The translations under genes were made by a program, and so were the position numbers. Shown here piece by piece: positions 1-9,100 of a DNA stretch of 64,000 nt (position 1 is its first letter; every line of letters begins with the position of its first letter). The DNA is from Lachnospiraceae bacterium (GTDB lineage Bacteria > Bacillota > Clostridia > Lachnospirales > Lachnospiraceae): the NCBI GenBank assembly GCA_015056765.1, contig SVFQ01000014.1, forward strand, positions 1 through 64,000. Reading direction: 5' to 3'. The notes beneath the pieces are model-generated. The model had not been told where the DNA came from. It saw only the letters and a program-made list of their open reading frames with translations, and did no database searches.

Positions 1-2
1 AG

Positions 3-290
3 TCTAAAGGCTTTCAGGTCACCAATAACCACGCGCTTCGTATGTCCCTAAATTCAAACGTACTGCTTCCTATGGGTGTATCTGTTGCAGACAGAGCAGC
101 AATGCTTGGTCATTCTATCCAGACGAACCTGATGTTTTACAGTTTCGCACAGAAGGATTATCTCGACAATGTTAGAGAATTACTGGATTCGCAGTACGCA
201 CAACGCGAAGGAACCCCTAGGGAACCCCAAAACGTTATCCATTTTCCAAAAAAAGAAAGCCCAGAACCATTGATTTCTCAACAGTTCTAG
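3..290 (+). CDS. Tyrosine recombinase / integrase, C-terminal part (5' end outside window)
   Basis: This is the C-terminal end of a tyrosine site-specific recombinase, which cuts and rejoins DNA through a tyrosine. The open frame enters from the left edge, so the start is not visible. The catalytic box is clear: H-A-L-R shortly after the window start, then L-G-H about 27 residues later, and the sequence M-F-Y nine residues after that, whose tyrosine is the likely nucleophile. About 35 charged, proline-containing residues follow the catalytic tyrosine. The gene ends 14 bases from the 3' end of a tRNA-Leu gene, the usual position of an integrase at its attachment site. It therefore probably belongs to an integrative element lying to the left. 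Confidence 0.85.
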   Translation, partial: SKGFQVTNNHALRMSLNSNVLLPMGVSVADRAAMLGHSIQTNLMFYSFAQKDYLDNVRELLDSQYAQREGTPREPQNVIHFPKKESPEPLISQQF

Positions 291-304
291 GCCTCTCATC
301 TGCA

Positions 305-389
305 TGCGGAAGATGGGACTTGAACCCACACGATCGCATTGATCACAAGATCCTTAGTCTTGCTCGTCTGCCAATTCCGACACTTCCGC
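305..389 (-). tRNA. tRNA-Leu (anticodon AAG)
   Basis: The minus strand folds as a class II tRNA with a long variable arm. The acceptor pairs GCGGAAG with CTTCCGC. The anticodon stem pairs CAAGA with TCTTG around the loop CTAAGGA, so positions 34-36 are AAG. The T-arm is GTGGG-TTCAAGT-CCCAT. The length of 85 nt and the D-arm resemble other bacterial tRNA-Leu genes. CCA is not encoded. An A at position 34 implies deamination to inosine, which is less common for leucine tRNAs in bacteria than G34. The 3' end faces the integrase gene. Confidence 0.9.
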
Positions 390-478
390 ATGTCTTGCGA
401 CAACTATTAAATAATAGCAAAGACCTGCAGAAGTGTCAATATGATTTTTTAAAATTCGTGAAAAAATTGCATAGGATT

Positions 479-2086
479 TTACAGTTGATTCATAAGGCCC
501 TGTATTCCTTCTTTTTCGTAGATGCCTTTGTAGTACTGCACCTCATCCATGATAATTTCGTCAATCATCTTCATGCCTAGAAGTTCCACCGGAGCTTTAT
601 CATCTGTCATAATGCAATTGCCTGCTTCATAAGCCTTGAGTCCTTGCTGCACACGGCCCATCATCACTTGCATATCCGCATCTTCTTCCACTGCAAATCC
701 TGTTTCAAAATTGCCACGCAGATTCACGCCATTTCCAGCGTACAGGATACGATTGGTAGAGCCTAACACATCCGCTGTCATTACCGTATCAAACACGTTG
801 CTAATGGTATCTGCCAGATAATCATTGATATTATTTTCCGCGTTGCTACGCATATTCATATTTACTACCATGACACCGTTTTCTGTCAGATGGTCTTTCA
901 CCAGAGTGAAAAATTCTACCGAGGACATTTGGAAAGGAATGGTGATATCCTGGTAAGCATCTACCATGATGACATCATACTGCTCGTCTATAGCATTCAG
1001 ATACGCCCTTCCATCATAAGTAGTGACAGGCACATCTTTGGAAAGTTCGAAATAGTCATTGGCCAGTTTGGTAATCTTCTCATCGATTTCCACACCTGTG
1101 ATTTCCGTATTTTCAAAATATCTCTGGCACTGGGTTGCGAAAGTACCGGTACCATTTCCCAAAATCAGCACTTTTTTCGGCGCATCCTTTTCCGGGTTTG
1201 CCATGTATACAGATGCCATAGCATAGTCATAATACATGCCGGTAGGGCCTTTTTCCTTCAGATACACGGATTGCACACCAAAAAGCACGTTGGTAGATAG
1301 GATTACCTGTCTATCATCTTCCGAAACCTGAAGATAATTGTAAATTGACTCTCCCTCATAGGTGAGTCCGGGCTGCCAAAAAGCAAAACTGCTATCATGG
1401 CCAAGAAGGCAGCAGCCCAAGAAAAGCACTACGCTAATCGGTAACTTCTTGACCTTTAGAAAATTTGCATTGCCACTCATAAAGTAAACAATCGCCAAAA
1501 GTAAAAGCACCCCTGCAAAAATCAAAAATGTAATAGAAGTGCCTACCGCAGGAATACTGATAAAAGTCGGCACAAAGGTACCGATAATACTTCCTATGGT
1601 ATTGCTGGCGTTCAACTTACCCACTACGCTTCCGCTGTCCTCCAAACTATCTACCGAATACTTCACCAAAGATGGTGTCACTGTACCCAGCAAGAAAAGC
1701 GGATAGACGAAAATGACCATACAAGCAAGAAACGCAGCAATGATTAAGAAATTATGATTTACAGAAAAAATCAGAATTGCAGAAATACCGACTATCAGAT
1801 ATTTTCCGACCACAGGAATCGCCGCAATCCAGATAGCTGCCACGATAATACGTCCATATAGCCTGTCCGGATTTGGGTTTTTATCTGCGCTTTTTCCGCC
1901 ATACAGATTTCCCAGTGCCATTGCTATCATAATGGTTCCTATAATAATCGTCCAAACGATTTGTGAGGAACTAAAGTATGGCGCAAGCAGTCTACTGGCG
2001 CCCAATTCCACAGCCATAACAGACATGCCAGCGAAGAATTCTGTTAAATACAGGTAGTATTTGTTTCGTAGAATAGGTTTATTCAT
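479..2086 (-). CDS. Fused MFS-like membrane protein / spermidine synthase-like methyltransferase-fold protein
   Basis: This is a two-part protein of 535 residues. The first half has several hydrophobic segments resembling the membrane half of fused MFS/spermidine synthase proteins, beginning with an E-L-G-A-S-R-L-L-A-P-Y-F motif. The C-terminal half is a soluble Rossmann domain with the glycine motif LILGNGTGTFA, an acidic residue after the next strand (GVEIDE) and a later DVIMVDAY, as in spermidine synthase-like aminopropyltransferases. The substrate is not predictable and real polyamine synthesis is uncertain. The start at MNKPILR has an AAAAGGAG ribosome site; longer upstream reading is not supported. 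It is transcribed divergently from the AraC gene, from a TTGATA-17-TATAAT promoter. Confidence 0.75.
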   Translation of the reverse strand: MNKPILRNKYYLYLTEFFAGMSVMAVELGASRLLAPYFSSSQIVWTIIIGTIMIAMALGNLYGGKSADKNPNPDRLYGRIIVAAIWIAAIPVVGKYLIVGISAILIFSVNHNFLIIAAFLACMVIFVYPLFLLGTVTPSLVKYSVDSLEDSGSVVGKLNASNTIGSIIGTFVPTFISIPAVGTSITFLIFAGVLLLLAIVYFMSGNANFLKVKKLPISVVLFLGCCLLGHDSSFAFWQPGLTYEGESIYNYLQVSEDDRQVILSTNVLFGVQSVYLKEKGPTGMYYDYAMASVYMANPEKDAPKKVLILGNGTGTFATQCQRYFENTEITGVEIDEKITKLANDYFELSKDVPVTTYDGRAYLNAIDEQYDVIMVDAYQDITIPFQMSSVEFFTLVKDHLTENGVMVVNMNMRSNAENNINDYLADTISNVFDTVMTADVLGSTNRILYAGNGVNLRGNFETGFAVEEDADMQVMMGRVQQGLKAYEAGNCIMTDDKAPVELLGMKMIDEIIMDEVQYYKGIYEKEGIQGLMNQL

Positions 2087-2140
2087 AAATCTCCTTTTGT
2101 TGTCTTTCAATTGTATTGTGAACAATCTAGTTTCTGTTCT

Positions 2141-2169
2141 ATTATATCGAGTATTCGGGAAAATATCAA
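2141..2169 (-). promoter_or_regulatory. Sigma-A type promoter for the MFS/spermidine synthase-like gene
   Basis: On the minus strand, TTGATA and TATAAT are separated by exactly 17 bases, about 55 bases before the start codon. The site lies in the divergent region shared with the AraC-family gene. Confidence 0.65.
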
Positions 2170-2229
2170 AAAACTCTTTCTTCGTTTCGGTCCTCGTATT
2201 AAAATAATAGAAAGGGGTATGAATTAAGA

Positions 2230-3156
2230 ATGAAACAGGTAAAGAAACTCGAACCAAATGCAAAAGATCTGCCGGCAGATTATCCATTAGAGATAGCCTA
2301 TACAGATCTTGCTAAAGTATATGAAAGCCTTCACTGGCACGATTGTGTGGAGATTGTCATTGTTAACAATGGTGTCGTGGAAATTCAGGCATCCAATAAA
2401 TCTCTGACTCTCCAGGCAGGCCAGGGTGTTATTATTGCGCCTAATGCCATGCATTCTCTTCGTAGTGTCAGCATGGATTCTTGTAGTATCTACGACGTAC
2501 ACTTCAAATCCAATTTCATATTCAGTTATGAACAGCCGCTATTAGCAAACAAATATCAGAATGCTGTGTTTGCAGCACCATCTATGCAGCTTATCCCTCT
2601 TCAGGAAGGTCACGAAAATGATGATGCCATCTTAGACCTTATCAACGACTTGATTGCAGTAAATCTTACCAAAAAAATCGGATATGACCTGCAAAGTCGT
2701 GGTATTCTAACAGAGCTTTGGGTTATGCTTTTGCAACAGCTACCAGAAGCAGCACCGGTAGAACCTAAGCGCATCGATTCCTTAAACAATGACCGTGTGC
2801 GAGCTGCCATTACTTATATAGAAGAGAACTATGCGATTCCACTTACACTTGAGGACATCGCAGACAGTATTCACATCAGTAAAAGTGAGTGCTGTCGTTG
2901 CTTTAAAAAGACGATTAATCTGAGCCCTATCGAGTACCTTATGAAATATCGTATTTATGTAGCTACTAAGATTCTGATTGAAAATCCGGATATCAAATCG
3001 ATTTCCGATTTAGCTTTTTCCAGTGGCTTTAATAATAGTAGTTACTTTAATAAAGTATTCCGAGAATATACCGGCACCACACCTACACGCTATCGAAAGA
3101 AAATCCGTGAAGCAGCCAAGAACAACAGCGGCAGCTTCCAGCCATATAAATTCTAA
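2230..3156 (+). CDS. AraC family transcriptional regulator (cupin + HTH)
   Basis: This is a 308-residue DNA-binding regulator. Residues ~20-110 look like the cupin sensor domain (H-W-H-D-C-V-E, later a-p-n-a-m-H). Residues ~190-295 carry the double helix-turn-helix typical of AraC proteins, including the second-helix signature F-N-N-S-S-Y-F-N-K-V-F-R. The effector is unknown. Peptidase T begins five bases after its stop codon, so the two are likely cotranscribed and the regulator may respond to a peptide or amino-acid signal; this is inference from position only. The start has an AGAAAGGGG site at a slightly long distance. Confidence 0.85.
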   Translation: MKQVKKLEPNAKDLPADYPLEIAYTDLAKVYESLHWHDCVEIVIVNNGVVEIQASNKSLTLQAGQGVIIAPNAMHSLRSVSMDSCSIYDVHFKSNFIFSYEQPLLANKYQNAVFAAPSMQLIPLQEGHENDDAILDLINDLIAVNLTKKIGYDLQSRGILTELWVMLLQQLPEAAPVEPKRIDSLNNDRVRAAITYIEENYAIPLTLEDIADSIHISKSECCRCFKKTINLSPIEYLMKYRIYVATKILIENPDIKSISDLAFSSGFNNSSYFNKVFREYTGTTPTRYRKKIREAAKNNSGSFQPYKF

Positions 3157-3161
3157 CAAGC

Positions 3162-4409
3162 ATGAACAAGACAGAACTATATACACAAGTAAAAGAGCGT
3201 ATGATGCGCTATGCCATGGTAGACACCCAGTCCCAGCCTTACAGCGGTCACTGGCCTACCACCAAAAAGCAGTTTAATTTAGCCCTGCTGTTAAAAGAGG
3301 AATTACAGCAAATCGGCGCTACCAAGGTCTATTTAGATCAGGAAGCGTGCGTCGTTTATGGACGCATTCCAGCCAACATACCCGCAGATTCTTATGAAGC
3401 TGTGGGTTTTATTGCTCATATGGATACTGCTCCAGACGCCAGCGGTACAGATGTAAAGCCCTGGGTTTTAGAAAACTACGACGGAAAAGACATCCTTCTG
3501 AATGCAGAAAAAAATATTGTCATGAAAGCTGCTGACTACGATAATCTGCAGCAATACATCGGCCAGGACCTTATCCTGACGGATGGTACCACCCTTCTAG
3601 GTGGTGATGACAAGGCTTCTATTGCAGCGATCATGACTCTGGCAGAGCACCTTCTACAACACGATGAAATAAAGCACGGCGAAATCAGTCTTGCCTTCAC
3701 ACCTGACGAAGAAGTTGGCGGATTAGCCCACGGTTTAGACTTAGACCGATTTGGGGCAAAAGTAGCCTACACCTTAGACGGTGACCACTTGGGATGGTAC
3801 GAAGATGAGACCTTTTATGCATCAGAAGCCAGATTTGTATTCACCGGAAGAAGCGTACACACCGGCACCGCAAAAGGAATCATGATAAATGCGGTAGATA
3901 TGGCCGCCCAGCTGATGGCCATGCTCCCTCCTGAGGAAAAACCGCAATACACTGATGGTGTACAAGGTTTCTATCACATCATTTCCTGTGTGGGGGATTG
4001 TGAGCGTGCTGAGCTTCGACTAATCATCAGAGACTTTGACGTCGATTATTTCAAACGTCGTGAAGCCTTTTTGCAGGAATGTACTGATAAATTACAGAAC
4101 CGCTTTGGGAAAGACCGAATCACTCTTACCATCCAGCATCAATACAGCAACATGAAAGAAGTATTGAAAGATGTGCCCCACCTCACGCAGAACCTGCGCA
4201 AGGCCATAGAAAGAGCCGGTCTTACCCCTGTGTGTGAGCCATTCCGTGGTGGTACAGATGGTGCAGCCCTCTCCTTTAGAGGTCTTCCTTGCCCCAATCT
4301 TTCTGCCGGCTACGAAAATGCCCACGGAAGATTTGAATATGTGCCTATTCAATCCATGGAGAAAAACGTAGAAATCCTACTTCATCTCTGCAACCTATTT
4401 GTAAAATAA
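3162..4409 (+). CDS. pepT: Peptidase T (tripeptide aminopeptidase)
   Basis: This zinc-dependent cytoplasmic aminopeptidase removes the N-terminal residue from tripeptides. Its 415 residues fit the family length of about 410. The metal-site motifs of the M20 family are visible: I-A-H-M-D-T, G-G-D-D-K-A-S, T-P-D-E-E-V-G and a C-terminal H-G-R-F-E-Y segment. The dimerisation insert in the middle has the R-S-V-H-T-G-T-A-K-G motif. There is no clear ribosome site and the gap from the AraC gene is five bases, so translation may be coupled to the upstream gene. A strong hairpin terminator follows. Confidence 0.93.
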   Translation: MNKTELYTQVKERMMRYAMVDTQSQPYSGHWPTTKKQFNLALLLKEELQQIGATKVYLDQEACVVYGRIPANIPADSYEAVGFIAHMDTAPDASGTDVKPWVLENYDGKDILLNAEKNIVMKAADYDNLQQYIGQDLILTDGTTLLGGDDKASIAAIMTLAEHLLQHDEIKHGEISLAFTPDEEVGGLAHGLDLDRFGAKVAYTLDGDHLGWYEDETFYASEARFVFTGRSVHTGTAKGIMINAVDMAAQLMAMLPPEEKPQYTDGVQGFYHIISCVGDCERAELRLIIRDFDVDYFKRREAFLQECTDKLQNRFGKDRITLTIQHQYSNMKEVLKDVPHLTQNLRKAIERAGLTPVCEPFRGGTDGAALSFRGLPCPNLSAGYENAHGRFEYVPIQSMEKNVEILLHLCNLFVK

Positions 4410-4410
4410 A

Positions 4411-4443
4411 AGAAATCAGTTCCTGAGAACTGATTTCTTTTTT
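4411..4443. terminator. Bidirectional rho-independent terminator
   Basis: A 12-bp perfect stem (AGAAATCAGTTC with GAACTGATTTCT) closes a CTGA loop. It is followed by a T-run on the plus strand and preceded by A-rich sequence. It separates pepT from the convergent flavodiiron gene. Confidence 0.9.
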
Positions 4444-4456
4444 ATTTTTCCTCAAA

Positions 4457-5626
4457 TTATTTAGCCATAGCTGCGATATCTGCTTCTAGCTTTTCTAGTT
4501 GCTCCTTAGATGGAATGTACTGAATTTTCACATCCTCTATAGCTTTAGTAAAGCCGCATGCATCCAGTTCTGCTGCCACATGACCGATACTCTGACCGCC
4601 CCAGCCATAAGAGCCAAACGCCACATAACTGCGCTCCTTCGGAGACAACCCCTTCAAGTAGCACAAAAATGCTGCTACATTTGGAAGCATATTATTATTC
4701 AATGTAGGAGAGCCTACTGCCACATATTTACTATCTAGGACATAAGGCATTATCTTACTATAATGTTCCGCCTTCAAATCAAAGACATGTACCTCTACAC
4801 CTGCTTGCTTAAAACCGTCTGCAACGGCCATTGCCATCTTTTCCGTGGAATGCCACATACTATCGTATACTACTACTGCGCCACTTGTGGGCACCTCACC
4901 ACTCCACTTTGCATACGCTTTCAGAATCTCTTGATACTCCTTGGTCCAAATCAAACCATGCGACGGTGCAATCATCTCTAAGTCCAAAGTCTCTACGATT
5001 TTCTCAGCACCATTAGCCTGCTTACCGTAGCACATGATAATGTTGGCATAATAGCTCTTTGCATTCTCAATGACATACTGCAGATCCACCTGAGACACAA
5101 AGCGTTCAGAGGTTGCCACATGCTGGCCAAATGCATCATTGGAAAAGAGAATCATTTCTTCCGGACAATAAGTCACCATATTATCCGGCCAGTGCAGCAT
5201 CGGTGTGCCGGTGAAAACTAGGCTTCTCTTACCCAAGGAAATACTATCTCCCGTCTTTACAGCAGTGTATCTCTCCTCATGGCCATAATGCGCCGTAAGG
5301 CCCTTGATACCACTTGGCATACTGGTAATAATCTCAGCCTTTGGACATTTCTCCATCATAACCGGCAAACCACCTGAATGATCCATCTCCACATGATTGG
5401 AAATAATCACATCTATCTTATCGAGAGAGATGACACTCTCAATACGTTCAATCATCTCCTCTGTAAAAGGTGCCTTTACCGTATCGATTAAAGTCACCTT
5501 TTCATCCAAAATCAAATACGCATTATAAGTTGTACCATTTGGTGTCTCATAACCATGGAAATTACGGATATTCCAATCAATCGCACCTACCCAATAAATG
5601 CCCTCTCTAACCTGAACTGCTTTCAT
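4457..5626 (-). CDS. fprA: Flavodiiron protein (FprA-type oxygen/NO reductase)
   Basis: This cytoplasmic enzyme reduces O2 to water or NO to N2O in anaerobes using electrons from rubredoxin or F420-like donors. Residues 1-250 form the metallo-beta-lactamase domain, with the di-iron ligands H78-x-E80-x-D82-H83, H145, D164 and H223 all present. Residues ~255-389 form the flavodoxin domain that binds FMN, with the phosphate loop Y-D-S-M-W-H-S-T. No C-terminal rubredoxin or reductase is fused. The start is the MKAVQV methionine, preceded by AGGAGGGG; the longer upstream frame has no ribosome site and overlaps the promoter. It is monocistronic, between a terminator and its own promoter. Confidence 0.93.
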   Translation of the reverse strand: MKAVQVREGIYWVGAIDWNIRNFHGYETPNGTTYNAYLILDEKVTLIDTVKAPFTEEMIERIESVISLDKIDVIISNHVEMDHSGGLPVMMEKCPKAEIITSMPSGIKGLTAHYGHEERYTAVKTGDSISLGKRSLVFTGTPMLHWPDNMVTYCPEEMILFSNDAFGQHVATSERFVSQVDLQYVIENAKSYYANIIMCYGKQANGAEKIVETLDLEMIAPSHGLIWTKEYQEILKAYAKWSGEVPTSGAVVVYDSMWHSTEKMAMAVADGFKQAGVEVHVFDLKAEHYSKIMPYVLDSKYVAVGSPTLNNNMLPNVAAFLCYLKGLSPKERSYVAFGSYGWGGQSIGHVAAELDACGFTKAIEDVKIQYIPSKEQLEKLEADIAAMAK

Positions 5627-5693
5627 TCTTGCCCCTCCTACATACAAATTGTCGTAAATAAGCTGCATTATACCCCTATCTATAACCACTTCC

Positions 5694-5722
5694 ATTATAA
5701 TCTATCTAATCTAATACCTCAA
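5694..5722 (-). promoter_or_regulatory. Promoter of the flavodiiron gene
   Basis: On the minus strand, TTGAGG and a perfect TATAAT are 17 bases apart. The -10 lies 68 bases before the start codon, giving a leader of about 60 nt. Confidence 0.7.
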
Positions 5723-5783
5723 TGTCATCATTGGGAAAACTTGGGCGAATGCCCGGAAGCCATATCGGCTCTCGACATTCGAC

Positions 5784-5812
5784 ACTATACTATAAAACTT
5801 ACAAAATTGCAA
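5784..5812 (-). promoter_or_regulatory. Second, upstream promoter-like element towards fprA
   Basis: TTGCAA and TATAGT are spaced 17 bases on the minus strand, next to the structured RNA region. It could be a second fprA promoter with a leader of about 150 nt. Confidence 0.45.
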
Positions 5813-5832
5813 CACCTCTTTTAGGCATCGGG

Positions 5833-6078
5833 CGTGGCGAAAGCCACGTGGGACATGGTGCGACACACAGCTTTGCAGCGGAGGCCTCACCCATGTAAAC
5901 GCGTCACCCTTTGTGAACGTCGGTAGTTAACAGCCTGGAACGAGATTAGCACAGCTTGCTGTAGCGAATCTCGGGACTGGATGTTTAGTACCGCTACGTT
6001 TACAACGGAGCGAGAGCGCGTGCGCGTTACATGGATGAGGCCTCCGCTACAAAACTGTGTGCCCACCACGTCCCATTT
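5833..6078. ncRNA. Candidate long structured non-coding RNA (family not identified)
   Basis: The non-coding gap between fprA and PFOR contains two long arms that pair through a stack of helices: GGGAC (5850-5854) with 6070-6074, CACACAG (5864-5870) with 6055-6061, a perfect 12-bp helix 5878-5889 with 6036-6047, and CCATGTAA (5891-5898) with 6027-6034. Inside are nested helices: CGGTA (5921-5925) with 5989-5993, and GAGATT (5942-5947) with 5967-5972. A separate hairpin at 5833-5848 has a GAAA tetraloop when read on the plus strand, and a GAGA loop occurs near 6013; these favour plus-strand transcription. However, neither strand has a clear promoter-terminator pair, so the strand is left open. 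No protein frame is credible. SRP RNA, RNase P and tmRNA signatures are absent. A large structured RNA such as raiA-type, or a MITE, are alternatives. Confidence 0.5.
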
Positions 6079-6087
6079 GGCTTAGGG

Positions 6088-6117
6088 AAAAAAAGAGCCC
6101 CGCGTAATGCGGGGCTC
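6088..6117 (-). terminator. Rho-independent terminator of the PFOR gene
   Basis: Read on the minus strand, the stem GAGCCCCGC/GCGGGGCTC with a five-base loop is followed by seven T. It lies eight bases beyond the PFOR stop codon. Confidence 0.92.
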
Positions 6118-6124
6118 CCATAAA

Positions 6125-9100
6125 TTATTCGTTGCCGTATAGGGTAACAAGTTTGTTCAGATAAGTATATCTGTCTTTTGCTACCTGCTCAGCTTCTGTG
6201 AACAGCTTCTCAGCTTTCTCAGGATTTGATTTCTGAAGTGCTGCATAACGGTTCTCACCAGCCAAGAAGTCTTTGTACTCTTCTGTAGGAGCCTTGCTAT
6301 CTAAGCTGAATGCGCTCTTTCCAGCTTCACCGCGAAGTGCAGGATTGTAGCGGAATAAGTGCCAGTAACCTGTCTTAACAGCTTTTTCTTCTTCGGTCTG
6401 TGCTTTAGACATACCGACTTTGATACCATGGTTGATACATGGAGCATAAGCAATGATGAGGGATGGACCTTCATAAGCTTCTGCTTCTGCGATTGCTTTT
6501 ACAGTCTGGTTGTAATCAGCACCCATGGAAATCTGTGCTACATATACATAACCATAGCTCATTGCAATGGAAGCAAGGTCTTTCTTCTTCACTTCCTTAC
6601 CACCTGCAGCGAACTTCGCTGTTGAGCCTACAGGAGTAGCCTTGGAGGACTGTCCACCTGTATTGGAGTAAAGCTCGGTATCGAATACCATAATGTTGAT
6701 ATCCTGGCCGCTGGCAAGGACATGATCCAAACCGCCGAAGCCGATATCATAAGCCCAACCGTCACCACCGAAGATCCACTGAGACTTCTTTGCCAAGAAA
6801 TCTTTTTCATCGAGAATTGCTTTTGCTTCAGGAGCAGAAGATTTCTCTAATGCAGCTACTAATTTCTCTGTAGCCGGACCATTTGTAGCGCCTGTTGTAA
6901 AGGTATCTACCCATTCGGTAGCTGCTTCTTTCAGAGAAGCATCCTTATCTGCAAGTGCACATACTTCATCGCGAAGACGAGCACGGATTGCTTTTTGTGC
7001 CAAGCTCATACCATAACCAAACTCAGCAGCATCTTCGAACAAGGAGTTGGACCATGCAGGACCCTGACCCTTTTCGTTTACTGTGTAAGGTGTGGAAGGT
7101 GAAGAGTTACCCCAGATACTGGAGCATCCTGTAGCATTTGCAATGTACATTCTCTCACCAAAGAGCTGTGTAACCAGCTTAGCATATGGTGTTTCACCGC
7201 AACCACCGCAAGCGCCGGAGTACTCAAGAAGAGGTTTCTTGAACTGACTACCTTTTACAGTGGAAGCTTTGAATTTCTCTACTACTTCAGTCTTCTCAGG
7301 AAGAGCTTTACCGAAGTCAAATGCGCTCTGTGCATCCTGATTCTCAGCGGAAGATTCCATTGTCAAAGCTTTGTTACCCATCTTACCAGGGCAAACATTT
7401 GCGCAGGAACCACATCCTGTACAGTCTACTACAGATATTGTCATAGCAAATTTATAACCAGGCATACCAATCATATCCATGGTCTTCATGCTTGCCGGTG
7501 CCTTAGCTGCTTCTTCTTCCGTCAAAGCAACCGGTCTGATAACTGCATGAGGGCAAACGATGGAGCAACGGTTACACTGGATACAGTTCTCACTGTTCCA
7601 TACAGGTACATCAACTGCTACGTTACGACGCTCGTGAGCAGAAGTACCGGATGGTGTAGAACCATCTACATAGTCAAGGAATGTAGATACTGGTAAATTA
7701 TTACCCACAGCTGCGTTGATTGGTTTCTGAATCTTCTCAACGAAGTCTGTTACTTCCTTACGATCCGGGATGCTTTCAACGCCCAGCGGTTCGTCTGTGC
7801 AATTTGCCCAGGATGCAGGAATTTCAATCTTTCTAAATGCATTGGAACCAGCATCGATAGCGTCAAAGTTCATCTGTACAACTTTGTCACCTTTCTTACG
7901 ATAGCTGTGCTCTGCAGCATCTTTCATGTATTTCTTAGCATCTTCTACCGGAATGATGTTTGCCAAAGTAAAGAATGCGGACTGGAGTACTGTATTGATA
8001 CGTCCACCAAGACCAATCTTCTTACCAATTTCGATACCATCGATGACATAGAAGTTTACATGGTGTTCTGCCAAGTATCTCTTTACCTGACCTGGAAGCT
8101 CTTTCTCCAGTTCTTCGTCTGTCCACTGGCAGTTCAGAAGGAAGGTACCATTGTCCTTGATATCCTGAACCATGTTGTATTTTCTCATATATGCTGGATT
8201 GTGGCATGCTACGAAGTCTGCTTTTTCAATCAGATAAGTAGACTTAATCGGGCTATCACCAAAACGCAAATGAGAGGTTGTAAGACCACCGGACTTCTTG
8301 GAATCATAATCAAAATATGCCTGAACATATTTATCTGTATGGTTACCGATAATCTTAATGGAGTTCTTATTAGCACCTACGGTACCATCAGCACCAAGTC
8401 CCCAGAACTTACAGCTTACACGATCGGTAGGTTCTGTATGTAAGTGCTCTTTCACATCAAGAGAAAGATTTGTTACATCATCTACGATACCAACGGTAAA
8501 ACGTTTCTTTGTATTGTTCTGATAGATTGCGTTGATGTGGCTTGGTGTTGTATTTTTGGAACCAAGACCATATCTACCGGAGAAAATCGGAACATCTTTG
8601 AATTTGGATTCATGCAATGCAGCTACTACATCCAAGTACAGAGGTTCACCAATGGAGCCAGGCTCTTTGGTACGATCCAGTACAGAAATCTGTTTTACAG
8701 ATGCAGGAATCTTGTCGATTAAGTGCTGTGCACTGAAAGGACGATATAAGTGAACTTCGATAAGACCTACCTTCTGACCCTGTTTGGATAAGTAGTCAAT
8801 GGTCTCCTCGATAGTCTGACAGACAGAACCCATAGCAATGATGACATGTTCTGCATCAGGTGCACCATAATAATCGAACAAACCGTAGTGTGTACCGATT
8901 TTAGCATTTACTTTGTTCATATACTCTTCTACGATTGCAGGAAGAGCATCATAATTCTTATTGCAAGCTTCTCTAGCCTGGAAGAAGATATCCGGGTTCT
9001 GTGCAGAGCCCATCTGTCTGGCATGGTTTGGATTCAGGGCATTCTTACGGAATTCCATGATGGCATCCATATCTGCCATATCTTTCAAATCTTCATAATC

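Noticed and set aside
5887..6069. A 60-codon frame inside the structured RNA region
   Set aside because: No ribosome site, and the base-pairing arms explain the sequence better than a protein.
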